Shown here: positions 1 to 6,246 of the stretch, one piece after another
Layout: every line of letters starts with the position of its first letter
How positions within the stretch are numbered: position 1 is the first letter of the stretch
Source of the DNA: Vermiphilus sp.
Lineage (GTDB): Bacteria > Ratteibacteria > UBA8468 > B48-G9 > JAFGKM01
Length of the DNA stretch: 12,356 nt
Direction of reading: 5' to 3'
NCBI GenBank assembly: GCA_020722825.1
Contig: DYKC01000024.1
Coordinates: forward strand, 1 to 12,356
Made by a program: the position numbers and the translations under genes
The notes under the pieces: model-generated
Seen by the model: only the letters and a program-made list of their open reading frames with translations
What the model was told of the DNA's origin: nothing
The model's database searches: none

Positions 1-28
1 GTTATAAACATTCGCTGCAAATTAAACT

Positions 29-68
29 CTGAGACTGGCATAGTATTTTGTACCTCACAATGACAGGG
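29..68. repeat. possible degenerate dispersed repeat
   Basis: On the plus strand the segment starts CTGAGA (29-34) and ends CCTCACAATGACAGGG (53-68). From memory, these ends resemble a palindromic dispersed repeat found in many bacterial genomes (GAGATTGCTTCG...CCTCGCAATGACA). The middle does not match and the palindrome is lost, so this would be a decayed copy. It lies just downstream of tpiA. The rest of positions 1-86 shows no convincing gene or terminator. Confidence 0.3.
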
Positions 69-86
69 TAAGTAGTTTATGATTTT

Positions 87-836
87 TTAGATTTTATAGT
101 TTATTATCCTGCAAAAAGAATCAACCTTTAAACTGGCTCCTCCCACAAGTACTCCATCAATATTTTGCATCTTCATAATTGAGTCTATGTTGTCCGGCTT
201 TACGCTTCCTCCGTAAAGTATCTGTATTTCATCAGATACATTTTTATTGAACATTTTCTCTATAACAGACCGGATAAAAAGATGCACTTCCTCCGCCTGT
301 TCAGGAGTTGCATTTTTCCCTGTTCCTATTGCCCAGACAGGTTCATAAGCAATAGTCAGCAGAGAGGTGTCTTTAAAACCGTCAAGAGATTCCTGTAACT
401 GTGTGCGGAGAACATCAAAAGTTTTTCTCCTTTCACGTTCTTCAATCTTTTCTCCGATGCACAGTATCGGCTTCATCCCCGCATTTGCTACCTTTTTGAC
501 TTTTTTGTTTATTATCTGGTTGCTTTCTCCGAATATGTTACGTCTCTCTGAATGTCCGCAGATGATATATTCTACACCAATATCTATTAGCATCTTCGTT
601 GAAATTTCACCTGTAAATGCGCCTTCATCTTCAAAATGTACATTCTGCGCCCCTATTTTTATGGAAGATTTTGACAGGATTCTGGATACTGCGTGCAGGG
701 ATGTGAAGGGCGGACATACTAAGATATCCCTGTCTGTGTGATTCCCCACATTTTCAATAAGGGACTTTACAAACTCCACAGATTCCCCTGGGGTTTTATA
801 CATCTTCCAGTTTCCTGCAATCAAACTTTTTCTCAT
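87..836 (-). CDS. tpiA: triosephosphate isomerase
   Basis: Cytosolic glycolytic enzyme that interconverts dihydroxyacetone phosphate and glyceraldehyde 3-phosphate. The 249 residues are the normal bacterial length for one TIM barrel. All catalytic landmarks are visible: AGNWKM with Lys11, GHSERR with the electrophilic His95, AYEPVWAIGTG with the general base Glu165 at the start of mobile loop 6, and the phosphate-gripping YGGSVKPDN near the C terminus. It is the last gene of gap-pgk-tpiA, 114 bp after pgk, a wider gap than the one between gap and pgk. The ATG at 836 gives the standard N terminus. Its upstream AGGAAGG (847-853) is about 10 nt away, a weaker ribosome site than those of neighbouring genes. 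The identification is essentially certain. Confidence 0.98.
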   Translation of the reverse strand: MRKSLIAGNWKMYKTPGESVEFVKSLIENVGNHTDRDILVCPPFTSLHAVSRILSKSSIKIGAQNVHFEDEGAFTGEISTKMLIDIGVEYIICGHSERRNIFGESNQIINKKVKKVANAGMKPILCIGEKIEERERRKTFDVLRTQLQESLDGFKDTSLLTIAYEPVWAIGTGKNATPEQAEEVHLFIRSVIEKMFNKNVSDEIQILYGGSVKPDNIDSIMKMQNIDGVLVGGASLKVDSFCRIINYKI

Positions 837-873
837 TTATTCCGAACCTTCCTTTACCTCTGATACTTAGAAC

Positions 874-937
874 GTTTAGCGTATAGTTAAAAGATTTCAG
901 TCTTTATTTCCTATACGCTGTACGATACCCGCTAAAC
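874..937. repeat. inverted-repeat element in the pgk-tpiA spacer
   Basis: The 9-bp arms AGCGTATAG (878-886) and CTATACGCT (911-919) are perfect inverted repeats. Inside them AAAGA (890-894) and TCTTT (901-905) are also complementary, so a hairpin of about 14 bp with a small internal loop can form. A second arm pair, GTTTAGCG (874-881) and CGCTAAAC (930-937), is also perfect and competes for the same left-hand bases. No T-run follows on either strand, so it does not look like an intrinsic terminator. It may be an RNA-processing or stability element between pgk and tpiA, or a dispersed palindromic repeat. Confidence 0.6.
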
Positions 938-950
938 ACCACTTTTACCC

Positions 951-2135
951 TTATTTTTTAAGCAAGTCTATACCCGGCAGGGAACCATTTTCAAGAAACT
1001 CAAGGGATGCTCCGCCTCCTGTACAGATGTGTGATATTTTGTCAGCGACACCTGCGGCATTGACAGCCGCTATGGAATCCCCCCCGCCTATAACAGAGAA
1101 TGCGCTGGTTTCTCCAATTGCCTTTGCCAGTTCTATAGTTCCCTTTGCAAATGGTTTTATTTCATATATGCCCATGGGGCCGTTCCAGAAAATAGTCTTT
1201 GCCCTTTTGATACAATCGGTATATTCTTCAATTGCCTGTGGTCCGATGTCCACACCCATCCAGTTTGGGGGAACCGCTCCTCTTTCTGTTGCAAAGTAAT
1301 GGGAATCAGGAGAAATTCTATCGGTAATGATGTGGTCAAGAGGAGTATGAAATTCCAGATGCCGTTTATTTATCTCCCTTATGATTTCCTTTGCAAGCGG
1401 AACCGCATCCTGTTCAACCTTTGATTCCCCTATCTCCCAATTTTTTGCTTTAATGAAGGTGTAAGCCATTACACCGCCGGTAATGAAAGTGTCGATCTTA
1501 TCAAGGAGATTCTTTATCATCCCTATTTTATCTGCGACCTTCGCTCCACCAAGAATAACAAGGAACGGTCTTTCCGGATTTTCAAGCAGTTTTGTAAGTG
1601 CCGCTACCTCTTTTTCTATGAGATAACCAGCTGCCACACTGTCAAAAAACTTTGTGATTCCGTATATTGAAGCGTGTTTCCTGTGGCAGGTTCCGAAAGC
1701 ATCGTTTACGTAACAGTCAGCAAGTTCTGCCAGTTGTTTTGCAAATTCTTCGTTACCCTCCTCTTCTTCTTTGTGGAACCTGAGATTTTCAAGAAGCATT
1801 ATATCTCCGGCGTTAAGTTTTGACGCAGCATCTTTCACAGCATCTCCTATGCAGTCAGGGATGAACCTGACCTCTTTCCCACCGAGAAGATTGCTCAACC
1901 GTTCGGCAACAACCTTCAGGCTCATTTCCGGGTTGGGAGTTCCCTTGGGCCTACCGAGATGGGAGGCAAGTATAATGGAGGCATTCTTTTGTAAAAGATA
2001 TTCTATTGTCGGCAGAGATGCTTTGATTCTCGCATCATCTATAATTACTCCCTTGTCGACAGGCACGTTAAAATCAACTCTCATAAAGACACGTTTACCT
2101 GTATAGTTCTGTGTTTCTATTGTCCGCAGTTCCAT
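951..2135 (-). CDS. pgk: phosphoglycerate kinase
   Basis: Transfers the acyl phosphate of 1,3-bisphosphoglycerate to ADP, the first ATP-yielding step of lower glycolysis, in the cytosol. With the ATG at 2135 the protein has 394 residues, the usual bacterial size, in two Rossmann-like lobes. Visible signatures are RVDFNVP at residues 19-25, SHLGRPKG and NDAFGTCHRKHAS in the N-terminal substrate lobe, and WNGPMG plus GGGDS (350-354) in the nucleotide lobe. A GTG two codons upstream (2141) is in frame, but AGGGG (2145-2149) lies only 3 nt from it and 9 nt from the ATG, so the ATG is preferred. The ribosome site overlaps the gap stop codon, which suggests translational coupling with gap. Confidence 0.98.
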   Translation of the reverse strand: MELRTIETQNYTGKRVFMRVDFNVPVDKGVIIDDARIKASLPTIEYLLQKNASIILASHLGRPKGTPNPEMSLKVVAERLSNLLGGKEVRFIPDCIGDAVKDAASKLNAGDIMLLENLRFHKEEEEGNEEFAKQLAELADCYVNDAFGTCHRKHASIYGITKFFDSVAAGYLIEKEVAALTKLLENPERPFLVILGGAKVADKIGMIKNLLDKIDTFITGGVMAYTFIKAKNWEIGESKVEQDAVPLAKEIIREINKRHLEFHTPLDHIITDRISPDSHYFATERGAVPPNWMGVDIGPQAIEEYTDCIKRAKTIFWNGPMGIYEIKPFAKGTIELAKAIGETSAFSVIGGGDSIAAVNAAGVADKISHICTGGGASLEFLENGSLPGIDLLKK

Positions 2136-2146
2136 TTTCACATCCC

Positions 2147-3154
2147 CTATTTTTCTGCCATATACTTCAACAGGTCAACAACCCTGCATGAATATCCCCA
2201 TTCATTGTCATACCATCCAAGAACCTTTACCATATTTCTTTCAATAATGTATGTTGACGGTGCATCATATATGCAGGAATGGGGATTTTTTAGAAAGTCC
2301 TTTGACACAAGGGGCTCACTGCAATACTGCAGGATTCCCTTGAGCGTTCCCTCACTGGCTTTCTTGAAAGCCTCGTTTACAGACTCCATGTCTGCCTGCT
2401 TTTCCAGGTTAACCACGAGGTCAACAAGTGAAACTGTTGGTGTGGGAACCCGGATGGACAGGCCGTTCATTTTTCCGTTAAGTGATGGAATGACCTTGCC
2501 TATTGCCTTTGCGGCGCCGGTAGTTGTCGGTATCATAGAGACAGCAGCCGCCCTTGCTCTTCTCAAATCCTTATGCGGAGCGTCCATAATCCTCTGGTCG
2601 TTAGTGTAGGAATGTATCGTGGTCATCAGCCCCATCTTTATACCGAATGCATCATCAAGTACCTTAGCCATAGGTGCCAGGCAGTTCGTTGTGCATGAGG
2701 CGTTTGATATGATGTTGTGTTTTGCGGGGTCGTAGGTCTCTTCGTTCACCCCGAGGACCAACGTTACATCCTCGCCTTTTGCCGGGGCAGAAATGAGAAC
2801 CTTTTTCGCTCCTGCTTCTATGTGGGCACCTGCCTTTGCTGCTTCTGTGAACAGTCCGGTAGATTCAACGACTATATCCACCCCGAGTTTTTTCCACGGC
2901 AGGTTTTTAGGGTCTCTTTCAGCAAAAACCAAGTATTCCTTGTCGTCCACTACTATCGCATTGTCCGTCGCCTTAACATCGCCGGGATATATACCGTAAT
3001 TGGAGTCGTACTTAAAAAGATGTGCAAGCGTCTTTGCATCCGCAATATCATTGAATGCCACGAACTCCAGTTCCGGAAATTTCTTTTCCAGAGCCGCCCT
3101 TAAGACCAATCTTCCTATCCTTCCAAATCCATTAACTCCTATCTTCACCGCCAT
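2147..3154 (-). CDS. gap: glyceraldehyde-3-phosphate dehydrogenase, type I
   Basis: Oxidatively phosphorylates glyceraldehyde 3-phosphate to 1,3-bisphosphoglycerate with NAD+, feeding Pgk encoded next door. The 335-residue protein has the NAD-binding NGFGRIGR at 8-15, FND at 34-36 (Asp36 position typical of NAD-preferring enzymes), the catalytic SNASCTTNC with Cys154, and the activating His181 in TTIHSYTND. The frame stays open upstream to a TTG at 3220. However, the ATG at 3154 has AAGGAGG (3160-3166) exactly 5 nt before it and gives the family N terminus, so the longer cysteine-rich version is rejected. It is first in gap-pgk-tpiA and has a promoter and long leader upstream. No residues look lost. 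Confidence 0.98.
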   Translation of the reverse strand: MAVKIGVNGFGRIGRLVLRAALEKKFPELEFVAFNDIADAKTLAHLFKYDSNYGIYPGDVKATDNAIVVDDKEYLVFAERDPKNLPWKKLGVDIVVESTGLFTEAAKAGAHIEAGAKKVLISAPAKGEDVTLVLGVNEETYDPAKHNIISNASCTTNCLAPMAKVLDDAFGIKMGLMTTIHSYTNDQRIMDAPHKDLRRARAAAVSMIPTTTGAAKAIGKVIPSLNGKMNGLSIRVPTPTVSLVDLVVNLEKQADMESVNEAFKKASEGTLKGILQYCSEPLVSKDFLKNPHSCIYDAPSTYIIERNMVKVLGWYDNEWGYSCRVVDLLKYMAEK

Positions 3155-3159
3155 TTTCT

Positions 3160-3181
3160 CCTCCTTGTTAACCTTAGTTAA
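3160..3181 (-). promoter_or_regulatory. gap ribosome site abutted by a small hairpin
   Basis: AAGGAGG (3160-3166 on the minus strand) is a near-perfect Shine-Dalgarno sequence 5 nt before the gap ATG and fixes that start. Directly upstream, TTAAC and GTTAA (3177-3181 and 3168-3172) form a 5-bp stem with a 4-nt loop that ends one base from the ribosome site. A role in translation control is inference. Confidence 0.65.
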
Positions 3182-3184
3182 ATT

Positions 3185-3236
3185 GTAGCAGTGACACTTA
3201 CACACCGAACAACCGTGCAATCAATTACACCGCTAC
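3185..3236 (-). promoter_or_regulatory. stem-loop in the gap leader RNA
   Basis: In the transcript, GUAGCGGUG (3236 to 3228) can pair with CACUGCUAC (3193 to 3185) over nine bases with one G-U wobble. The pair closes a 34-nt loop. It lies within the predicted 119-nt leader of gap-pgk-tpiA, just upstream of the small hairpin beside the ribosome site. No known riboswitch was recognised. It may only stabilise the 5' end of an abundant mRNA. Confidence 0.4.
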
Positions 3237-3279
3237 TTTATTCTTTATTAATGATATAGGTTGCGTTGATTATCCCACA

Positions 3280-3308
3280 ATTATACATAACTATAAAAAA
3301 ACAGTCAA
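3280..3308 (-). promoter_or_regulatory. sigma70-type promoter for gap-pgk-tpiA
   Basis: Reading the minus strand, TTGACT (3308-3303) is followed after exactly 17 bp by TATAAT (3285-3280), which is 11 of 12 consensus positions. Transcription would start near 3273 and give a leader of about 119 nt before the gap ATG. It sits in the spacer after comF, so the glycolytic operon can be driven independently of comF. Strength fits genes needed at high level. Confidence 0.85.
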
Positions 3309-3309
3309 A

Positions 3310-3333
3310 TTTCTGTCTTTCCAACAACAGAAA
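3310..3333 (-). terminator. possible weak terminator after comF
   Basis: On the minus strand, TTTCTGT (3333-3327) and ACAGAAA (3316-3310) form a 7-bp AT-rich stem with a 10-nt loop. A T-rich stretch with a run of seven T lies 7-8 nt further on, and it overlaps the -35/spacer of the gap promoter. The stem is weak and the T-run is displaced, so some readthrough from comF into gap is likely. Confidence 0.35.
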
Positions 3334-3342
3334 GGGATAAGG

Positions 3343-3969
3343 TTATGCTCTGGAAAGTGTAAGAACAATTACACTTCTGGCACCGGCGGCAAGGAGTGTC
3401 TTTTTCGCTTCCGCTGTTGTTGCCCCGGACGTGTATACGTCGTCAAACAAGAGTATCTTTTTCTTTTCTATGAGCCCTGCCCTTCTCACACTGAAGGCAT
3501 CTTTAACGTTCTTTTTGCGTTCGCTTTCACTCAATTCTGTCTGGGATACGGTATTCTTAACCTTCACGAGAACCCCGCAGAGGCATTCCTTTTTCAGCAG
3601 ACTGGCAAGATTGATAGAGACAATTGCGGACTGGTTGTATCCCCTTCTGAATTCTTTTTTCCAGTGAAGAGGTACTGGAACGATTGCATCAAAAGATTCC
3701 AGTTTGTTGTCGCGTATAAAGTCATAAACAAGCAGGGCAAAACGTTTTCCGTAATATGTCTTCCTGTTATACTTAAAACCGCATATGGCATCTTTCACCG
3801 GTCCTTCGTATCTTAAAATATGGAGGTTTTGTGAATCTGGAGGATTTTCAATAAATACAACCTTCCTTTCACACGAAGGACAGAAGCCATACCGGTTCAA
3901 TTCCGCTGGAGTCCTGCATCCTATGCACAGGTTCTTCAAGAAAAGGTTAAGAAATTTTTTAATAGACAT
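3343..3969 (-). CDS. comF: ComF-family phosphoribosyltransferase-like protein
   Basis: A 208-residue protein of the ComF/GntX family, the usual length. An N-terminal zinc-ribbon has CIGC (15-18) and CPSC (30-33). The core contains VPVPLHWKKEFRRGYNQS, a ComF hallmark, and the PRPP-binding signature DDVYTSGAT at about 176-184. In naturally competent bacteria ComF helps single-stranded DNA reach the cytosol, but homologues occur widely outside known competence systems and the biochemical reaction is unsettled. No other competence gene is visible here. It diverges from lptF across only 29 bp, and its ATG has no Shine-Dalgarno sequence. A weak promoter in that spacer (TTAACT at 4009-4004, 16 bp, TAAAAT at 3987-3982) would give a leader of only about six bases. 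Confidence 0.93.
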   Translation of the reverse strand: MSIKKFLNLFLKNLCIGCRTPAELNRYGFCPSCERKVVFIENPPDSQNLHILRYEGPVKDAICGFKYNRKTYYGKRFALLVYDFIRDNKLESFDAIVPVPLHWKKEFRRGYNQSAIVSINLASLLKKECLCGVLVKVKNTVSQTELSESERKKNVKDAFSVRRAGLIEKKKILLFDDVYTSGATTAEAKKTLLAAGARSVIVLTLSRA

Positions 3970-3991
3970 AATCGCACTGATATTTTACAAT
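3963..3991 (+). promoter_or_regulatory. promoter for lptF, transcript probably leaderless
   Basis: TAGACA (3963-3968) and TACAAT (3986-3991) are separated by exactly 17 bp and match the sigma70 consensus at 10 of 12 positions. The predicted transcription start, about 7 bp after the -10, falls at 3998-3999, on or beside the lptF ATG. No ribosome site precedes that ATG. The -35 overlaps the first codons of the divergent comF. Confidence 0.6.
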
Positions 3992-3998
3992 ATTTGCT

Positions 3999-5051
3999 AT
4001 GGCAGTTAAAATTAAAAACCGTTATATCAGCCAGGAATTTCTGGTTAACTTTCTTTTTTCTCTTGGAATCTTCAGTTTCATTTTTTCTCTGCAGGCTATA
4101 TTTCAGATAATAGAACTTTTGGTAAAAGGCACCTTTTATCCAGTGGTGGTTCTCGGGCTTTTCTTTATTTCGCTTTTTTCGGCATTCATATATATTATCC
4201 CGTTGACTTTTCTTTATGCGGCAACCTCACTCTTTTCTCGTCTTTCAGCGGACAGGGAACTTCTCATTCTGTCTTCTACAGGCATAAGTCCTTTTAAACT
4301 GATAAGGACGCTTATGGTGTTTGCATTCCTTGGTGTGCTGTTTCTTCTTGTTTTCAATCTGTTTTTGCTCCCTGAAATGAATTATAAAAAGCGTGATATG
4401 ATATATCGCCTGAGGTTCAGGAATCCCCTGTCGCTTCTGCAAGAAAGAAACATTACAGATGGGATACCGGGTATAACCATTTATATTGAAAAAATTTCAG
4501 AAGGTTTTAATTTGAAGAACATTGCGATAACATACCGAGACGAAGAAAGAATCAATTTTATGAAGGCTGAGTCTGGTGTGGTAAAATATGACGCAGAAGA
4601 GAGTAATCTCGTTTTTAATCTACATAAAGGTTTCATCATAATTTACGACTCAATTCAGACAATATCCCGTTTAAACTTTGATGGATACAGATTTGTTTTT
4701 TCTCTACCTGCTGGTTTTAAAGGTTTACAGGGAAGGAGTAAAATTTCCGATATGCGTTTAAACACCCTGATTTCAAAAGGTGGCATCGGGGAGATGATTG
4801 AACTTAATCAAAGAATAGTTTTTTCTGTCATCCCGCTGATATTTGTTTTACTTGGTGCTGGCATTGGGATTAAACTTAAGCAGCAGAGCAAGATGCTACA
4901 TATAGGGCTGGATGGAGGAATTACCTTGCTCTTTCTTCAGTTTATAATTCTCGGTGAAATGCTTTCTTTCGCTTCAGGAAATCCTTTTTTTGTCTGGATT
5001 CCTGTAGTTATTTTTATGATAGCGGGTGGAACTTTTCTAAGATGGCGATAA
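3999..5051 (+). CDS. lptF: LPS export permease, LptF/LptG family (first copy)
   Basis: Inner-membrane component of the Lpt transenvelope machine. With its partner and the ATPase LptB it extracts lipopolysaccharide from the inner membrane and passes it to LptC/LptA. The 350 residues show the family plan: three N-terminal membrane helices (about 13-38, 47-79, 100-126), a soluble periplasmic jelly-roll-like region (about 130-260) and three C-terminal helices (about 270-292, 300-322, 328-348). The cytoplasmic loop with SADRELLILSSTGISPFKLIR (83-103, a 21-residue stretch read in pieces) is the coupling-helix region that contacts LptB. The start fits the family N terminus KNRYISQEFL, although no Shine-Dalgarno sequence is present. 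The assignment to LptF rather than LptG rests on gene order only. lptA, lptB and lptC are not in the window. Confidence 0.93.
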   Translation: MAVKIKNRYISQEFLVNFLFSLGIFSFIFSLQAIFQIIELLVKGTFYPVVVLGLFFISLFSAFIYIIPLTFLYAATSLFSRLSADRELLILSSTGISPFKLIRTLMVFAFLGVLFLLVFNLFLLPEMNYKKRDMIYRLRFRNPLSLLQERNITDGIPGITIYIEKISEGFNLKNIAITYRDEERINFMKAESGVVKYDAEESNLVFNLHKGFIIIYDSIQTISRLNFDGYRFVFSLPAGFKGLQGRSKISDMRLNTLISKGGIGEMIELNQRIVFSVIPLIFVLLGAGIGIKLKQQSKMLHIGLDGGITLLFLQFIILGEMLSFASGNPFFVWIPVVIFMIAGGTFLRWR

Positions 5052-6094
5052 AAACACATTATACCTTTTTGAATTTTTTGAAGTTATTTTTTATCATAAG
5101 CATATCCTTTCTGCTGATGTTTTTTTTGATAGAGATAATTGAAAGTATGAAGGACCTCGTAAAACATAGAAGCAGTTTTAACATTCTCAAGGCGTTATAT
5201 CATATGCCATCAATATTTGTTGAAATATCGCCTCTTCTGACATTTTTGAGCGGGATGTTTTTCCTTGGCGAAATGGTAAAATACGGAGAGGTCAGAATAC
5301 TTGAGATTTCAGGGATAAAACCTGTAAAAATACTTGCGGTTCTTTTTTTCTGTGGATTCCTGATTTCAGCACTCTCCTTCCACGTTAAAAACTTCACAGC
5401 CCCTTTTTTTCTCAAGCGTCTTAACATCGTTTCAGAAGTAAATATAGTGAATTTTTCAACCCCTGACTATCTGCTCTACAGTGAAAAATTTATTTATCCA
5501 GACACCTTTAAAAACATCCAGTTTTCTGAAACACTCAGAGATGGAGGTATCATTACCGTTAATGCTGCCACAGCCCACTACCTTGGCGATAATTTATGGC
5601 TTTTTGGCAAGGGCAGGATGTGGAGATTTAACGTTGAAGGCAGACTTGAAGATTCTGAAGAGTTTGAGAAAAAAAACATGAAGATTATACTTGAACCGGA
5701 TATCATAATGGATACCTCAAGGAATCTAAACGATTTTTCTTATAATGAACTAAGGAATATGATGTTTAAACTTGAAAGACTGAATATACTTCCTGTTGCA
5801 GTTCAGAGTTCATTTCAGGAGCGGTTTGCATATCCTTTGTTGAATCTTTCTCTTCTGTTTATTCTCTTCCCGTTTTTCTATGTGAGGTACAAAATTTCAA
5901 GGGTCTTTGTCCTGGGGCTGGCGATACTTCTCTCATTCATCTGTTATGGAATTTTTTCTTCCGGGCTCACACTTGCAAAGGCAGGTAAGATACCTGTTTT
6001 CCTTGGGGTCTGGCTCGTGCATATTTTGATACTTTCAGGAGTGATTGCGTATTTTATTAAATTGTCTAAAAAACCCAGATCGGGTATAATTTAA
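5042..6094 (+). CDS. lptG: LPS export permease, LptF/LptG family (second copy)
   Basis: Second subunit of the LPS-extracting permease, also 350 residues. Layout matches the first: membrane helices near 9-33, 52-80 and 94-117, a periplasmic beta-rich region around 120-260, and three C-terminal helices (about 271-292, 296-318, 321-342). The segment GEMVKYGEVRILEISGIKP is the cytoplasmic coupling-helix region seen in LptF/LptG proteins. The ATG lies inside the end of lptF, with a 10-bp overlap (ATGGCGATAA) that carries the lptF stop, so the two subunits are probably made by coupled translation in equal amounts. The 3' end of the gene carries a promoter-like sequence for the downstream glyS group. 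Family membership is firm and the LptG label is by position. Confidence 0.92.
   Translation: MAIKTHYTFLNFLKLFFIISISFLLMFFLIEIIESMKDLVKHRSSFNILKALYHMPSIFVEISPLLTFLSGMFFLGEMVKYGEVRILEISGIKPVKILAVLFFCGFLISALSFHVKNFTAPFFLKRLNIVSEVNIVNFSTPDYLLYSEKFIYPDTFKNIQFSETLRDGGIITVNAATAHYLGDNLWLFGKGRMWRFNVEGRLEDSEEFEKKNMKIILEPDIIMDTSRNLNDFSYNELRNMMFKLERLNILPVAVQSSFQERFAYPLLNLSLLFILFPFFYVRYKISRVFVLGLAILLSFICYGIFSSGLTLAKAGKIPVFLGVWLVHILILSGVIAYFIKLSKKPRSGII
6062..6090 (+). promoter_or_regulatory. promoter for the glyS-glyA-deaminase-recJ group
   Basis: TTGTCT (6062-6067) and a perfect TATAAT (6085-6090) are spaced 17 bp apart, inside the last codons of lptG. Transcription would begin near 6097 and produce a leader of about 150 nt before glyS. 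An alternative TTGACA at 6118-6123 has no acceptable -10 at the right distance. Confidence 0.65.
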
Positions 6095-6096
6095 CA

Positions 6097-6246
6097 GTTC
6101 TTATCGCTCGTCTTGCCTTGACAGGCTTCGGTTACCCGTTTCACTGGCTCGGCGGGTGTACCAGTTGATGCTCTTTGCTCATTGCATCGTCATCTCTCTC
6201 TACTTTCGCCGATGAGACTCTGGCGAACTGTTACAGGAGAGAGAAA
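6097..6246 (+). promoter_or_regulatory. structured glyS leader RNA with possible ribosome-site lock
   Basis: This non-coding stretch is about 52 % GC, clearly richer than lptG and glyS around it. It offers successive hairpins: GCCT/AGGC (6115-6118, 6123-6126), ACTGG/CCAGT (6143-6147, 6161-6165), GATGC/GCATC (6167-6171, 6184-6188), and a nested pair. In that last pair TCTCTCTC (6193-6200) pairs with GAGAGAGA (6237-6244) around an inner TTCGCC/GGCGAA stem (6205-6210, 6222-6227). The outer stem would cover the AGGAGA ribosome site (6235-6240). It matches no riboswitch or T-box that I can recognise. The hairpins are seen in the sequence, and regulation is inference. A dispersed repeat or a decayed gene end are alternatives. 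Confidence 0.45.

Noticed and set aside
1..86. Short minus-strand frame starting near 42 as secG, which often follows tpiA.
   Set aside because: The visible residues are not hydrophobic like the SecG N terminus, and the frame leaves the window after 14 codons.
2717..3103. 128-residue plus-strand open frame opposite gap.
   Set aside because: It is a shadow of the conserved GAPDH reading frame with no domain and no promoter or ribosome site of its own.
3155..3220. Cysteine-rich 22-residue N-terminal extension of GAPDH (from a TTG) that looks metal-binding.
   Set aside because: It is leader RNA read in frame. The ATG at 3154 has a perfect ribosome site at 5 nt and the normal family N terminus.
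6118..6123. Perfect TTGACA as the -35 of a glyS promoter.
   Set aside because: No -10-like hexamer lies 16-18 bp downstream. The upstream TTGTCT-17-TATAAT is better.
6151..6165. GGCGGGTGTACCAGT before glyS, reminiscent of the T-box antiterminator motif.
   Set aside because: The UGGN bulge and the ACCGCG half are missing, and no stem I with a glycine specifier loop or terminator hairpin is visible.
6175..6246. Extended glyS N terminus from a TTG at 6175.
   Set aside because: The added residues do not resemble GlyS, there is no ribosome site before the TTG, and the stretch is better explained as a leader.
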